This document shows positions 44,753-55,663 of a stretch of DNA of 64,000 nucleotides, one piece after another (position 1 is the first letter of the stretch; every line of letters starts with the position of its first letter). Source of the stretch: Siphonodentalium dalli (lineage: Eukaryota > Mollusca > Scaphopoda > Gadilida > Siphonodentaliidae). The stretch lies in the NCBI GenBank assembly GCA_032622095.1, contig CP136069.1, positions 41,702,194 through 41,766,193 on the forward strand. The letters run 5' to 3'. The translations under genes and the position numbers were made by a program. The notes under the pieces were generated by a model that was given only the letters and a program-made list of their open reading frames with translations, was not told where the DNA came from and did not search any database.

Positions 44753-44978
44753 CACTTCCATGATTGGAGTTTCCTGAATTTTTTTAAGAAAACCCTGTGC
44801 CAATGCATTCTCTTATATATGTGAGTCTCCCATAGGGAGCCTCGCATATATAAGAGAATACATTGGCCTAACATTTTTTACCTTGATTTTGTAAGCCTGT
44901 GCAATCTCTTATAAATGCGAGGCTCCCTATGGCACAGGGTCTTTATGCTGCACCAGCGCAGCTCCCGTCATGAAAATG
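44753..44978 (-). mobile_element. TTAA-3 element
   Basis: Between TTAA (44749-44752, 44979-44982). CACTTCCATGATTGGAGTTT to CTCCCGTCATGAAAATG. The second core lost its right arm. It abuts the end of a family D copy. Confidence 0.75.
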
Positions 44979-45862
44979 TTAATAGAGAAAGGGTAAAGCC
45001 ACCTAAAAAAAAATTTAATAAACCTCAGCGAAAAGCCACCTTTGATGGATGATACTCTGTGTGATATGTTCTTATATCTTTGGAAATATGAATACAGGGT
45101 GAATGTAAAACATGATTACTAATGTCACTCTCTCAAAAAAGTTAATTATTTTCCTGTTAATGACACTTCCCTGGATTGGCAGTATCTTTTGTCACATGAC
45201 GCCAGAGAAAAAATTGGACCCATTTGATTGGTGAGAAAAACTAATCGCTTTGTAGACACTTTTGTACACTAAGGAGCTCTGTATCTCAGTCAGGTTTTTT
45301 TGTCTGGTTATAAGTGGCATGTCAAGGTGACTCAGTCTTATTGCACACATTTTGTATTAAAAATAGTTTTATGATGATTGACAGATATCTCCTTTTGGTT
45401 TCATAATTGTGAATAACAAATTTGGTACTAACTGCTGAAATTCTTGGAAATACTTAATTCTATTCTTCTTTCTAGGTATTATATATGGTCAATTCTTGAC
45501 TCTTCATAGACTATTTTAGTGTTTAATTAGTTGTGGTAATCTCTAAATTTGTAAACACTGTGTGAAATTAGCAATGTGATAACAAATTTATTAGGCTATT
45601 TTTAGATATGTGGTGAGGTCTATTGGATTTGTGGTCCCTTTATATGAATTCTGACTATGGTTTGATTGGCTTAAACACTTTACCATGAACTGTTGTGATT
45701 GACCAACCCTGACATAATGCTTCTTGGAAGAAATGGGATTCCCTGCTGTTTGGTTCAGACTCTGGAACAGGTGGCTACAATACATCAATAGTCTGTATTT
45801 CAACCAGACTGAAGGTGACTGACAGGTAGCAAAGCAACAATGATTGACTAAATTTTCTCTTA

Positions 45863-46075
45863 CAGTAATGCTTTAAATAATCAACTCCTTAACCACAGTA
45901 GAATTATGGGTAACTTTTCAGGATTTGGTCGGAAATATGACTTGTTGCCATTCATCGGAAAGCTCTCAATGAGAGCTTTCCGATGAATGGCAACAAGCCA
46001 TATTTCCGACTAAATCCTGAAAAGTTACCCATAATTCTGCTGTGTTTAAGGAGTCGATTATTTGGAGCATTACTG
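45863..46075. mobile_element. Pal-TA MITE, full length
   Basis: A 213-bp palindrome CAGTAATGCTT...GAGCATTACTG between TA (45861-45862, 46076-46077). Confidence 0.8.
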
Positions 46076-46079
46076 TAGG

Positions 46080-48180
46080 CCATTCAAACTGAGAGGTACA
46101 AGGAACATGGTGCTTTTATATGCCTGGTTCAATACTAATAAATAAATATTTTTCTATGACAATATGCAAGTTTCTGGAACAATGCAACCAGAAGTACATG
46201 AACACTTAAAGAGGATGTTTAAAGTCATGTGCTATCACAGTTTGAGCATAATCAGATTACATTGTCTGCCTATTTAATAGGTCATAATTAAGCATTTACA
46301 CCTAATGATGTTCACACAGTCATCACTGAAATTGAGCTAACTCCCTGTCTGCCATGAGACAGGTCAAGGACACTGAAACCGTTCCCTCTGACAATATACG
46401 AGAGTCTAGACCAATGTAATTTGTAGATCGGTAAAGTAGATAAAAACTTTATTGTACTTTTTCATAACAAGTCATAAATGCTTGCGTGCATATACCTCCA
46501 GTGTGTGCACTGTTTATGTCCGGAGGGTAATAGCTAGTACGTATTGAATCTGTGTTTACATCACAATAGCAGACTACTCGGATCTCGTGGGATCACGATA
46601 GATGGTAAACCTGTGGTAATGTTTCATATATATTATATTGATTCTAACTAAATGTTTTAAGACCACTGGGAGCTCTACCTGATTTAAATAAGTGGTTCTA
46701 CGGTTATTCAGATTTGTCGTTCAGATTTGTTGGTGATAATGAAATAGATGAAGACTGGTAGTTCCAATACTTGAGTAAAGAACTGAATGTTGAATAAAAG
46801 TAAAACACTAATAATGGGCTTAAACGGTTTGGAAAAAACTATTGATTGTTTGATGAACACATATTAAATATAGATGAGTTGGTGGATGTCACATAAAGTT
46901 TGAATTTATTAGTCTACGGCGCTTCTAACTCATATACCAAGAAATTAACTCCGTCTAGAAATCATATTTTATAGATGTGCACGGTGTGTATTCACTGAAA
47001 TCTTTTTATAGATTCAGATGTGATTGAGTTGATATAAGCCCCAAGGCCCGGGTAAGCACAGTAAAGGCTCATACTAGTGCAGTATTTCCATGGTGATCCC
47101 GTGAGTCTGATGACTCAAATTTTACCACGAAATTGTGCCATTTATACAAAATATGTTAGGCTTTTAACAATTTTTCAGTGGAATAATAATATCAATGCCA
47201 ATACATAGTGACGTTCAATAATATTTTATATGTTGTTGTTGTAACTGGAGGTCTCGGACTCTGATAACATGTTTAACCATACCAGAAGACTGTGCTTTCT
47301 GCACTTGCTCCATGGACACACGAGGGACTATTTAATTAATCTGTGTGTATTTCCGCACAATAATTGCAGAGTTTACACAAGGGAGATCCACTTGATGGAA
47401 TATACTGGTAATATTTAATGCTTGCATCGATTTTAACTAAATGTTTTAAAACCAGGGAGAGCTGTTGATGTTCACGGATAGGGCAAATGTTTTGTACGAT
47501 GTCACTCTTTATTGCTGGCTTGCAGTAGTCTTAAATAATCAAGTTGTCAGGGGGATTTGTCCATCAGTCTATTGAGTTTGAACCTCATCAGGTCATGAGT
47601 GTTGTTACTAAGAGATGTAGTGATGTTGCTGCAGCATTGAAATAATACTCGGGGGTGTTTTTAAATCTGTGTTCTTGTGACCTCACAACTCTGATATAGC
47701 AGTCCTGCTAATTTGCTATGATGCTTGTGTTGCAAAATGACAACTTTAGAAAGAAATAATGTTACATTTTCTTAACAGCATCATTTTTCCCACAAATACC
47801 ATAGAAATTCAGCAGGAAACACCAGCCTGAGAATCTAATAAATTAGCAGGACCAGGGATGATTCACTAATGTTGGGCCACCAATCCGTGTTCTGTGTCTA
47901 ATAATTCAAACACCGAGCACAGAGTAAGAGCATGCGCACCCCAAAAAACATTGTGATGTCATGTTTGCGGGTTATTGAGAGTTTTCAAGCCTGTGCACAT
48001 GGTGAGTAAGAAGTGCGATCATAAGCGTAAAATTAGAACACTCTTATCAATCTTATGTACATAATATCTATAAACAGGTAGATGGTTTCTCTTGGAAGCA
48101 ACAAATGGAAAGGGGCACATCTTCCTGAAAATGGCATGTTTTTATTTACATGTGAGGCAATTATATGCCAAAAGAGAATA
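46080..48180. other. Intron stretch largely free of MITEs
   Basis: About 2.1 kb without the palindromic families. A weak, diverged direct repeat about 790 bp apart (CTAAATGTTTTAAGACCA near 46650; CTAAATGTTTTAAAACCA near 47436) is possible. No coding similarity found. Confidence 0.5.
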
Positions 48181-48239
48181 CAGTAATGCCCTATATAATC
48201 GACTCCTTAACCACAGGAGAATTGTGGGTAATTTTTCAA
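48181..48239 (+). mobile_element. Pal-TA MITE, left end fragment
   Basis: CAGTAATGCCCTATATAATC through GTGGGTAATTTTTCA, then unrelated sequence. Confidence 0.65.
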
Positions 48240-48297
48240 CCCCGACAGGGATATAAATGTCAACCTACTAGTACATGTACTGTTAAATGTTTAACAT

Positions 48298-48538
48298 TTT
48301 CATAAATGCAGCTTCTTGTAAAAAATTTGCGAAAATCCTGTGCCAATGCATTCTCTTATATATGTGAGTCTCCCATAGGGAGCTTTGCATATATAAGAAA
48401 ATACATTGGCCTAACAATATTTACCTTGACCTTGTGAATCAATGCATTCTCTTACACATAGGAGATTCTCATACATAACATAATGCAATGGCACAGGTTC
48501 TTTAATTCTCCACCAGTGCAGCTCCTGTCATGAAAGTG
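48298..48538 (-). mobile_element. TTAA-3 element
   Basis: Between TTAA (48294-48297, 48539-48542). CATTTTCATAAATGCAGCTT to TCCTGTCATGAAAGTG, two degraded cores. Confidence 0.72.
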
Positions 48539-48775
48539 TTAAATGTTACCGAACATAGGGTGCATGTCCTCGCTTATTTCAGAGTAGAGATTTATGGAGA
48601 TTTTGATTGAAAGCGATCACATTTGTACGGCTGATTTCTCAACAAAAGATTCCAATTTCGCAATTTTTCATTTTATTGCCGATTCCTAAAGCAATGTTTC
48701 ACCATATGATTGTGATTTACAGTCACTATTGTCTGAAGATTCAATCTCCCTCCAGGCTTATACTCTATAAAGAAT

Positions 48776-49420
48776 GGAACCAATACGGCTTCATCTGTGC
48801 AGGGCGTGATTAATATACATGATTAAAGTTGAATTTAAACCCTTTAACCAATACGGCTTTAATTATTTGTGCAGGCGTGATTAATATACATGATTAAAGT
48901 TGAATTTCAACCCTTTAACCAATACGGCTTCATTTGTGCAGGGCGTGATAATTTCAACCCTTTAACCAATACGGCTTCATTTGTGCAGGGCGTGATTAAT
49001 ATACATGATTTAAAGTTGAATTTCAACCCTTTAACCAATACGGCTTTATTTGTGCAGGGCGTGATTAATATACATGATTAAAGTTAAATTTCAACCCTTT
49101 AACCAATACGGCTTTAATTATTTGTGCAGGCGTGATTAATATACATGATTAAAGTTGAATTTCAACCCTTTAACCAATACGGCTTCATTTGTGCAGGGCG
49201 TGATAATTTCAACCCTTTAACCAATACGGTTTCATTTGTGCAGGGCGTGATTAATATACATGATTAAAGTTGAATTTCAACCCTTTAACCAATACAGCTT
49301 TATTTGTGCAGGGCGTGATTAATATACATGATTAAAGTTAAATTTCAACCCTTTAACCAATACGGCTTCATTTGTGCAGGGCGTGATTAATATACATGAT
49401 TAAAGTTGAATTTCAACCCT
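48776..49420 (+). repeat. 68-bp satellite with higher-order repeat
   Basis: Unit CAATACGGCTTCATTTGTGC + AGGGCGTGATTAATATACAT + GATTAAAGTTGAATTTCAAC + CCTTTAAC. Variants (TTTAATTATTT long form, a 44-bp deletion form, TTTATTT form) repeat in the same order with a 255-bp period (start 48849, again 49104). Each unit holds a CCCTTTAACC word with a TTAA. Confidence 0.92.
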
Positions 49421-49424
49421 TTAA

Positions 49425-49636
49425 CCCTTCCATGACTGGAGCTTCCTGAAATTTTTTGAAAACCCTGTGCCATAGGGAGCCTGGCATATATAAGAGAATG
49501 CAATTACCTAACAATATATTTACCTTGACCTTGTAAGCCAGTGCATTCTTTTATATAGGGAGCCTCGCATACATAAGAGAATGCACTGGCACAGGGTCTT
49601 TAATGCTGCACCACCGCAGCTCCCATCATGAAAGGA
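49425..49636 (-). mobile_element. TTAA-3 element capping the 68-bp satellite
   Basis: Between TTAA (49421-49424, 49637-49640). CCCTTCCATGACTGGAGCTT to CCCATCATGAAAGGA. The left TTAA is the one inside the satellite word CAACCCTTTAACC; no satellite resumes on the right. Confidence 0.8.
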
Positions 49637-49908
49637 TTAATTCAGTGACCAGCCAAGACTGTAACCTTTGAGATCTCTTCTCCCTAAATTGTGTCGATTC
49701 TTATTTTAGTCCTATGGAGAAGTGAATTCTCTTTCATATAGCAGAACGCATATGTCCAAATAGCAATCCCTGATTATAATTGTGTGTTTACTCATTACAA
49801 TAGTCTTATAATGGGCTCTTGTATTGAATAATAGTTATTGGATCATAGAAGGCTGGTGTTGGGGGTGTAAAATGAATTTCAGCCTTCACGACTTCCACCT
49901 GATAACAG

Positions 49909-50162
49909 CAAGCCTTGAAATAGCGTGTCTGTCATTTGCAGAATGAGGTCCCCAGAGGGTGAATTTAGTGATGCTACCCCCGCATAGTGGGCTAGCATCA
50001 CCAAATTCACCCTCTGGGGACCTCATTCTGCTTACACCTCAGCAGAATGAGGTTCCAGAGGGTGAATTTGGTGATGCTAGCCCACTATGCGGGGTAGCAT
50101 CACTAAATTCACCCTCTGGGGACCTCATTCTGCAAATGACAGACACACTATTTCAAGGCTTG
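49909..50162. mobile_element. Pal-hAT MITE between 54-bp direct repeats
   Basis: 254 bp, CAAGCCTTGAAATAGCGTG to its inverse. Flanked by about 54 bp of near-identical direct repeat (49853-49908 and 50163-50216, both ending CCACCTGATAACAG) rather than 8 bp. Confidence 0.8.
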
Positions 50163-50324
50163 GCGTCGGGGGGTGTAAAATGAACTTCAGCCTTCATGAC
50201 TTCCACCTGATAACAGCCCACTTCTCCCTTGTAAACAAATAGTGACTTCTCCCAATTTGAAATGTGTACTAAGGCTATAGTCCCTGCTTTAACCCTTGTT
50301 ATATTTAAGCATCATCGACTAGTA

Positions 50325-50430
50325 CAGTAATGCCCTAAATAATCTACTCTTTAACCACAGCAGAATTATGAGTAATTTTTCAGGATTTAGTCGGAAATAT
50401 GGCTTTTTGCCATTCATCGGAAAGCTCTCT
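50325..50430 (+). mobile_element. Pal-TA MITE, left half
   Basis: CAGTAATGCCCTAAATAATC through CATCGGAAAGCTCTC; the right arm is missing. Confidence 0.7.
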
Positions 50431-51316
50431 GTGAGGATTAGCTGTGAAGCTGAATTCAAGTAGATTTCCCTTCTTGTGCCCCATCAGCTTGTCTATATCG
50501 GTAAGGCATTTTCAGCTCACTTTAGAGACAAAGTCCCGTGGAACTATAATCTGATGAACCAGCTCTGATGCCCTGCTAAGCATATATAGTGGACTCTATT
50601 TCCTTACAAAAAGAGGTTAACCAGATTTGGGTTTCTATGCCAGTTGTAAGCTGGTTGGTACCAAGGTTACATAAATGTTAGTTTTTATGTGCAATGGCAT
50701 AAGGCCAAAAAAAAAAACTTTTCTTTTTATGATAACAGTGGGAAAATTTTCCAGACATGCAGACTGGTAGGCAGGATTTAATTTTTTTGCAATTTCAAAA
50801 AAAAAACTTTCAGCTGTAAGCGATATAATAGTGTAGTCACCGTCCCATGGAATATGGTAGATCCATGTGTGTTGAAAATGAGCCAAGCATTGGATAAAAC
50901 ATGGTGTCCCCACATACAGTTGTAACTGGTAATCTGATTGGCTACAACGCCATGTTTAAATCACCATGCCCCCCATCACTATTGTGACAGCGGGTTATAA
51001 GAGAGCATGCGCGAAACATTTGGGGTATATATGAACATGTGAAACATCGGGGGTATATGAATGACTCTTGAACTGGCTGTTTCCACCAATCGCGACGTTG
51101 CTCTAACACACGGAGTTAGACATCACCTGATGCAGGATCCATAAGTTGGCTACTAATTTGTGTGAATTAATCTGAAACACACTTTAATTAAGACAGCATG
51201 GCTATTGTTATTGTTATATGACAAAATCATTATCTTCTGCAACATCGTGGGGTACATGGAGATTTAATACCTGGATATCGGTTTTTTAACCCCGAGGTTG
51301 TCCTTGAATTCATTCA

Positions 51317-51325
51317 CTCTGCAGT
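51317..51325 (+). repeat. 9-bp TSD, left copy
   Basis: CTCTGCAGT directly abuts the left inverted repeat; the identical 9 bp is at 52493-52501. Confidence 0.85.
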
Positions 51326-52492
51326 TAGTCCAAGTCTTCTTGTACTAAAACCAGCTAAGATATTGGGATGGCGATGCTGGCGTTTAGTCCAAGCCCGCTT
51401 GCATACCAATCCTACCACATGAGTTACGCCCACGATCTGTGGTGGGAATTTGTGGTGTATTTTACTCGATTTACCTAGCAAATCAATACATGATGCTATA
51501 TACATCGGAAAGGCTTACATCTAATGGTCATAATGGTGTATAATAATCTAACTTTAATGTTAAATTACACATAGAATATTCCGGTTGATTGCCACAAACA
51601 TCGATTTGTTTCTCTGTTTGTTTACGTTTTAACCGAAAGCCGAAGTGGTCCGAATAAGTTCGGCATAATCCGCTGTTTGTTCTGGGAATTCTACTTTCCG
51701 TTTCTATATATAGCGCGGGTTTTCCGAACAAAAATGGCGAAAACCGATCGCCCGAAAGTCCAGTTTTCTATGTGCTTTCAGAACAATTCCCCGCACTAAA
51801 AACTTAATGACATAATGGAGGATCAGAACGGTAGTTTTGTTGACAATTATCGCAAGCAATTTGTCAAAATTGGAGCAAATTAGATCTCTTGTGTCTGACT
51901 TGCCATGCGTGTGGTGTGCATTTTGACATCTGAGTTGATAAAATAATCGGAGAACCGAATCACACAGTTTCGAAATATAGTTCTTCCGTTTTAGTGGGAC
52001 TTTTCAAACTTAAGGTTCATTTATTTAGTGTATTACATTTATATCTCCAATGTTTAATTAATCTATTTATTATTTTATTTATTGACACACATAATTACGA
52101 TTACAATGGAGAATTCATCGTAATTTGCGTTGTTGCCCAAAATCTACGGAATATTTTCAACGGAAAATGCCGAACACAGTTCGCGAGGTCAACCGAGTTC
52201 GCATACTTTAAAAAAATTGTAAACATTGAGGTAAATGTCTCTTTTCGCATTAAATTACCGTTTTAAATTCACAACTGATGTGGGTTTCAGATAAAATAGC
52301 ATGTCTTCTGCGGAAAATATCCGTTTATTGTCGCAATTGTGATATTTTATTTCATATAATTGTGGTTTTATTTGAGCGGGTCACTAACGCTTAAGCCGTG
52401 TCATAAGCGAGCATATAGGGCGGTCTTGGACTAAACGCCAGCATCGCCATCCCAATATCTTAGCTGGTTTTAGTACAAGAAGACTTGGACTA
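51326..52492. mobile_element. Mutator-like non-autonomous element, 1167 bp
   Basis: Near-perfect terminal inverted repeats of about 73 bp (51326-51398 and 52419-52492) begin TAGTCCAAGTCTTCTTGTAC. The element is flanked by a perfect 9-bp direct repeat CTCTGCAGT at 51317-51325 and 52493-52501. Long inverted repeats plus a 9-bp TSD fit the Mutator superfamily (Merlin is an alternative). The interior has no recognisable transposase. It has a TATA-like tatatata near 51702 followed by an ATGGCG start context at 51733 and a short peptide frame, which hints at a promoter or a captured gene fragment. Confidence 0.8.
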
Positions 52493-52501
52493 CTCTGCAG
52501 T
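52493..52501 (+). repeat. 9-bp TSD, right copy
   Basis: CTCTGCAGT directly abuts the right inverted repeat; matches 51317-51325 exactly. Confidence 0.85.
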
Positions 52502-53294
52502 AAGATCTCTACCAACGTTGAGCTTAATAACCGACTTATTTTTGCTTTTGGGATTGGGAAAAATGATAAATATTCACATTGACACTCCTAACAGGTAACT
52601 ATAGACTATAGCCTTCTGGGGAAAATTGAAGAAAAAAAATTGAAGCAGGCAGAAAAACTCAACCAGGCAGCGTTATCGGAAACAAAGAATTTTTTTTATA
52701 TTTTTTTGGCCCAATTGATATATTTAATATTCCATTGTGAAAGAGTACACTACATCAAACCCAGCGTGTTACTCAGAGGATATTCCTGAGCGGGTACTAC
52801 TATCTGGCTCATGATATTAATGATGTAAATTTGTACTGTTGTGTCCTATAGTGACTCAGAGTGACAGCACTAAAACCAAACTAAAGTTCTTATGTCCTCC
52901 AAATTAAGACCATGGTATTGGTTTCAAATTACACTCAGCTTGTAAAGTGGTATTAATTATCACTTAATTCGAGCACTTCCAATAGCGGGTGAACATTTTT
53001 TATCCACTTATAGGCATGGGCAATCACACGGAAGTTCATCTGAACATTTCACAATTGGACTTTTTCAAGGATGTGTAGTCCCTAACATAGAGGCTGATGA
53101 TACCAGATCGGATCAAACTGTAACTTTCATCAAATCAAACTAACTTTTCCGAAAAGCAGAGAAGATTGCTAAACTATCGTGGTATTTGTAAGAGAAAAAT
53201 GAGTTTATCAAATGGGATGGTGTTTTTAATTCGGAGGACATATGAACCTGGCAAACCTTTTATAAGTGATACCCATTGGACAGACATATTGTAG
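52502..53294. other. Intron stretch with no recognised feature
   Basis: Between the Mutator-like element and a TTAA-1 copy; nothing recognised. Confidence 0.6.
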
Positions 53295-53298
53295 TTAA

Positions 53299-53691
53299 CC
53301 CTTTACCCAACAAACCGGCCAAAACCGGCCAAATAAAGCTTCAACAGCCTAAAATATCTTCGGTCTGTCTCAATAGAACCATACAAATATGGATATCATT
53401 GGAACCGGCTCCTTGGCCACATTGTGATAGTTACAGTTAGCCCTGTGCCAATGCATTCTCTTATATATGCGAGTCGACCATAGGTCGCCTCGCATATATA
53501 AGAGAATGCATTGGCCTAAAAAAAACCCCTTTTTTTAACACTTTTTACCATTTTTTCTTACATTCTTTAACAATTTTATAATTTTTAATGTGTTAAGCCA
53601 ATGCATTCTCTTATATATGCGAGGCGACCTATGGTCGACTCGCATATATAAGAGAATGCATTGGCACAGGGCATAACTGTTGGGTAAAGGG
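53299..53691 (+). mobile_element. TTAA-1 element, full length
   Basis: 393 bp between TTAA (53295-53298, 53692-53695), CCCTTTACCCAACAAACCGG to ACTGTTGGGTAAAGGG; two hairpin cores. Confidence 0.88.
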
Positions 53692-53875
53692 TTAAGTGGA
53701 TTTGTCTGGTATGACCATGCCTTGCTTATATTAAGTCTGCCCCAAAGTGGATTACCCTTCCTAATAGCATGACCACATGCATCATAGAGTGCCCCTATCT
53801 CAAGTCTCTTTAGAATGTTACAGTTAAGCACTTGACCTAAAGTACTATACTGGGCAGAGGCTTCTGTTTTAGTGT

Positions 53876-54620
53876 TTCTTATCTTATCCTGGCTAATATA
53901 TGGTCCATAAATAACAGGTTTACTGCCTCAATTCACAACCTGATATCCTGGTGCTTTAGTACAGGGTTATTCCCTAAAACACCTGGCAGGGAACTTGAGG
54001 GAAGTTCAACAGCCTATGGAGGGGGCATTTAATACACATGTACTGTTTCAACTTATTCTACCTGCATATCTCCCTTCTCAAAAACGTTTATTAGCGTCAC
54101 TGGGCCTCCAGCGTCATAGAATTATAATTGTGTTCTTTTATTTCATTCAAGATGATACCCACACAAATGGAATCTTCGAAATTAAATTAAATTTTAAATT
54201 AAATATTATCAGTGTCTATAGAAGTGTGGGGGGAGGGTGGAGTGGAAGAGTGATGTATTGATTATTTTAACTTATCTTATCCTGACTAATGTATGATCCA
54301 TAAATAATGGGTTTACTGCCTGAATTCACAACCTGATACCCTGGAGCTTTAAGTGCAGTGTTTTCCCCTCAAACATGTGGCAGGGCAGTTCAACATCCTA
54401 TAGCAGCCATTTCATTTAATACACATGTACTGTTTCACCTTGGGTAACCTACCTCCCTACACTCAAAAACTTTCATTGGCCTCACAGAATTAGAATTATT
54501 ATTTTTTTATTTCATTCAGGTTGAGACACACTTAAATGGAATTTCAAAAATTTAAATTAAATCTAATTTAGGCTTCTGGTTTAAATGATTTTATCTCATA
54601 CTGTCTAATATATGGTCCAT
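53876..54620 (+). repeat. Tandem repeat, about 393- and 319-bp units
   Basis: CTTATCTTATCCTGGCTAAT...GGTCCATAAATAA recurs at 54273 and again at about 54592. Shared landmarks include TTTACTGCCTSAATTCACAA and ACACATGTACTGTTTCA. Confidence 0.8.
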
Positions 54621-55058
54621 AAATAAATTGATCATTTTAACCTCTTCATTGGTGAATGGTGTCATGCCATTGTGTGTTGGGGCCATTGACATTAAGGCCC
54701 TTTTGCGGTGGAAAAATTAACAGGAATGTCATGAAATCCATAAAATTGACTCTACTCCATGAACAAGCTATTGTCATATAGAATTATGGAACATCATGTA
54801 TTGTTTAAAATGTTGAGATACACTGGTTCCATTGCACTTATCTCTGTGTTGACATTGTGAATGGTGGGCCACTGTTTGTGTGTTCAACTAGTTCATACTC
54901 AGTATGAAAAGGTTAATAGAACTTACGTATATAAAGGAGGTGACTAATTTAAAGTACATGTCATGTTGTTAATGCCTACTGGTTGTAGGGTGAGGAGAGT
55001 GAAGATCCACTCTCTCTCTTTCCCTCTCTGGCAATAAAGAAACTTTCCAGAGAAAATG

Positions 55059-55190
55059 ATGGCCTAAGCAGAATGAGGTCCCCAGATGGTGAATTTAGTG
55101 ATGCTAGCCCGCTATGCAGGATAGCGTCTCTAAATTCACCCTCTGGGAACCTCATTCTGCAAATGACAGGCACCTTATTCTCAGGTTTGA
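55059..55190 (+). mobile_element. Pal-hAT MITE, right half
   Basis: GCCTAAGCAGAATGAGGTCC through ATGACAGGCACCTTATTCTC; one hairpin block and the right terminus. It abuts the family H element at 55204. Confidence 0.65.
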
Positions 55191-55203
55191 TCTTAGGTCT
55201 TGG

Positions 55204-55570
55204 TAGATTATGCCATGAATCTCTACTATGGCTAACACCCATACTCTGAGATCATATTCCACCAGTACAACTTTTGAGAGCCGATATCGCAATAACCATT
55301 CAATTAATTACCCAGGAAAAAATCCATAATTGTCAGGAATGCAAAGCAAAATCGCTCACAAAGTCACTTAAATCCTGAAATTTCGAGTTGGGACCTTCAC
55401 CTACAGTGAAGTACATTATTAAGAAATAGATAATAACAAAGAAATATATTCCCTGTGTTAGTTATTTGATTTATAAGGTTTTATAAGGTTCCAAAAGTTT
55501 CCAGGTTTTGTACTGGTGGAATATGATCTCTACAGGTGTTAGCATTAGTAGAGATTCATGGCATGCTCTA
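55204..55570. mobile_element. Foldback element with 9-bp TSD (family H)
   Basis: Ends TAGATTATGCCATGAAT and its inverse (...ATTCATGGCATGCTCTA), flanked by perfect AGGTCTTGG at 55195-55203 and 55571-55579. The arms remain complementary inward over about 70-150 bp (CATATTCCACCAGTAC and its inverse). TAG ends and a 9-bp TSD make it Mutator-like. Related fragments are at 2410-2640, 35225-35420 and 56512-56570. Confidence 0.75.
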
Positions 55571-55621
55571 AGGTCTTGGAAGCAACTGGGCAACAAAATT
55601 TATCATACCCCCAGACATGGG

Positions 55622-55623
<2 letters not shown>

Positions 55624-55662
<39 letters not shown>
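55624..55662 (+). repeat. TA microsatellite
   Basis: About 19 TA units after CCAGACATGGGTTC. Confidence 0.92.

Positions 55663-55663
<1 letters not shown>

Noticed and set aside
47400-47460. Direct repeat with 46600-46690 (about 790 bp apart)
   Set aside because: Only short words match by eye; too weak to call a duplication without an alignment.
48776-49420. CRISPR-like regular array
   Set aside because: The spacing comes from a contiguous 68-bp satellite without unique spacers, in an animal intron.
52000-52266. A 90-codon frame inside the Mutator-like element, considered as transposase
   Set aside because: No MULE transposase or zinc-knuckle motif seen; low-complexity and hydrophobic at its start.
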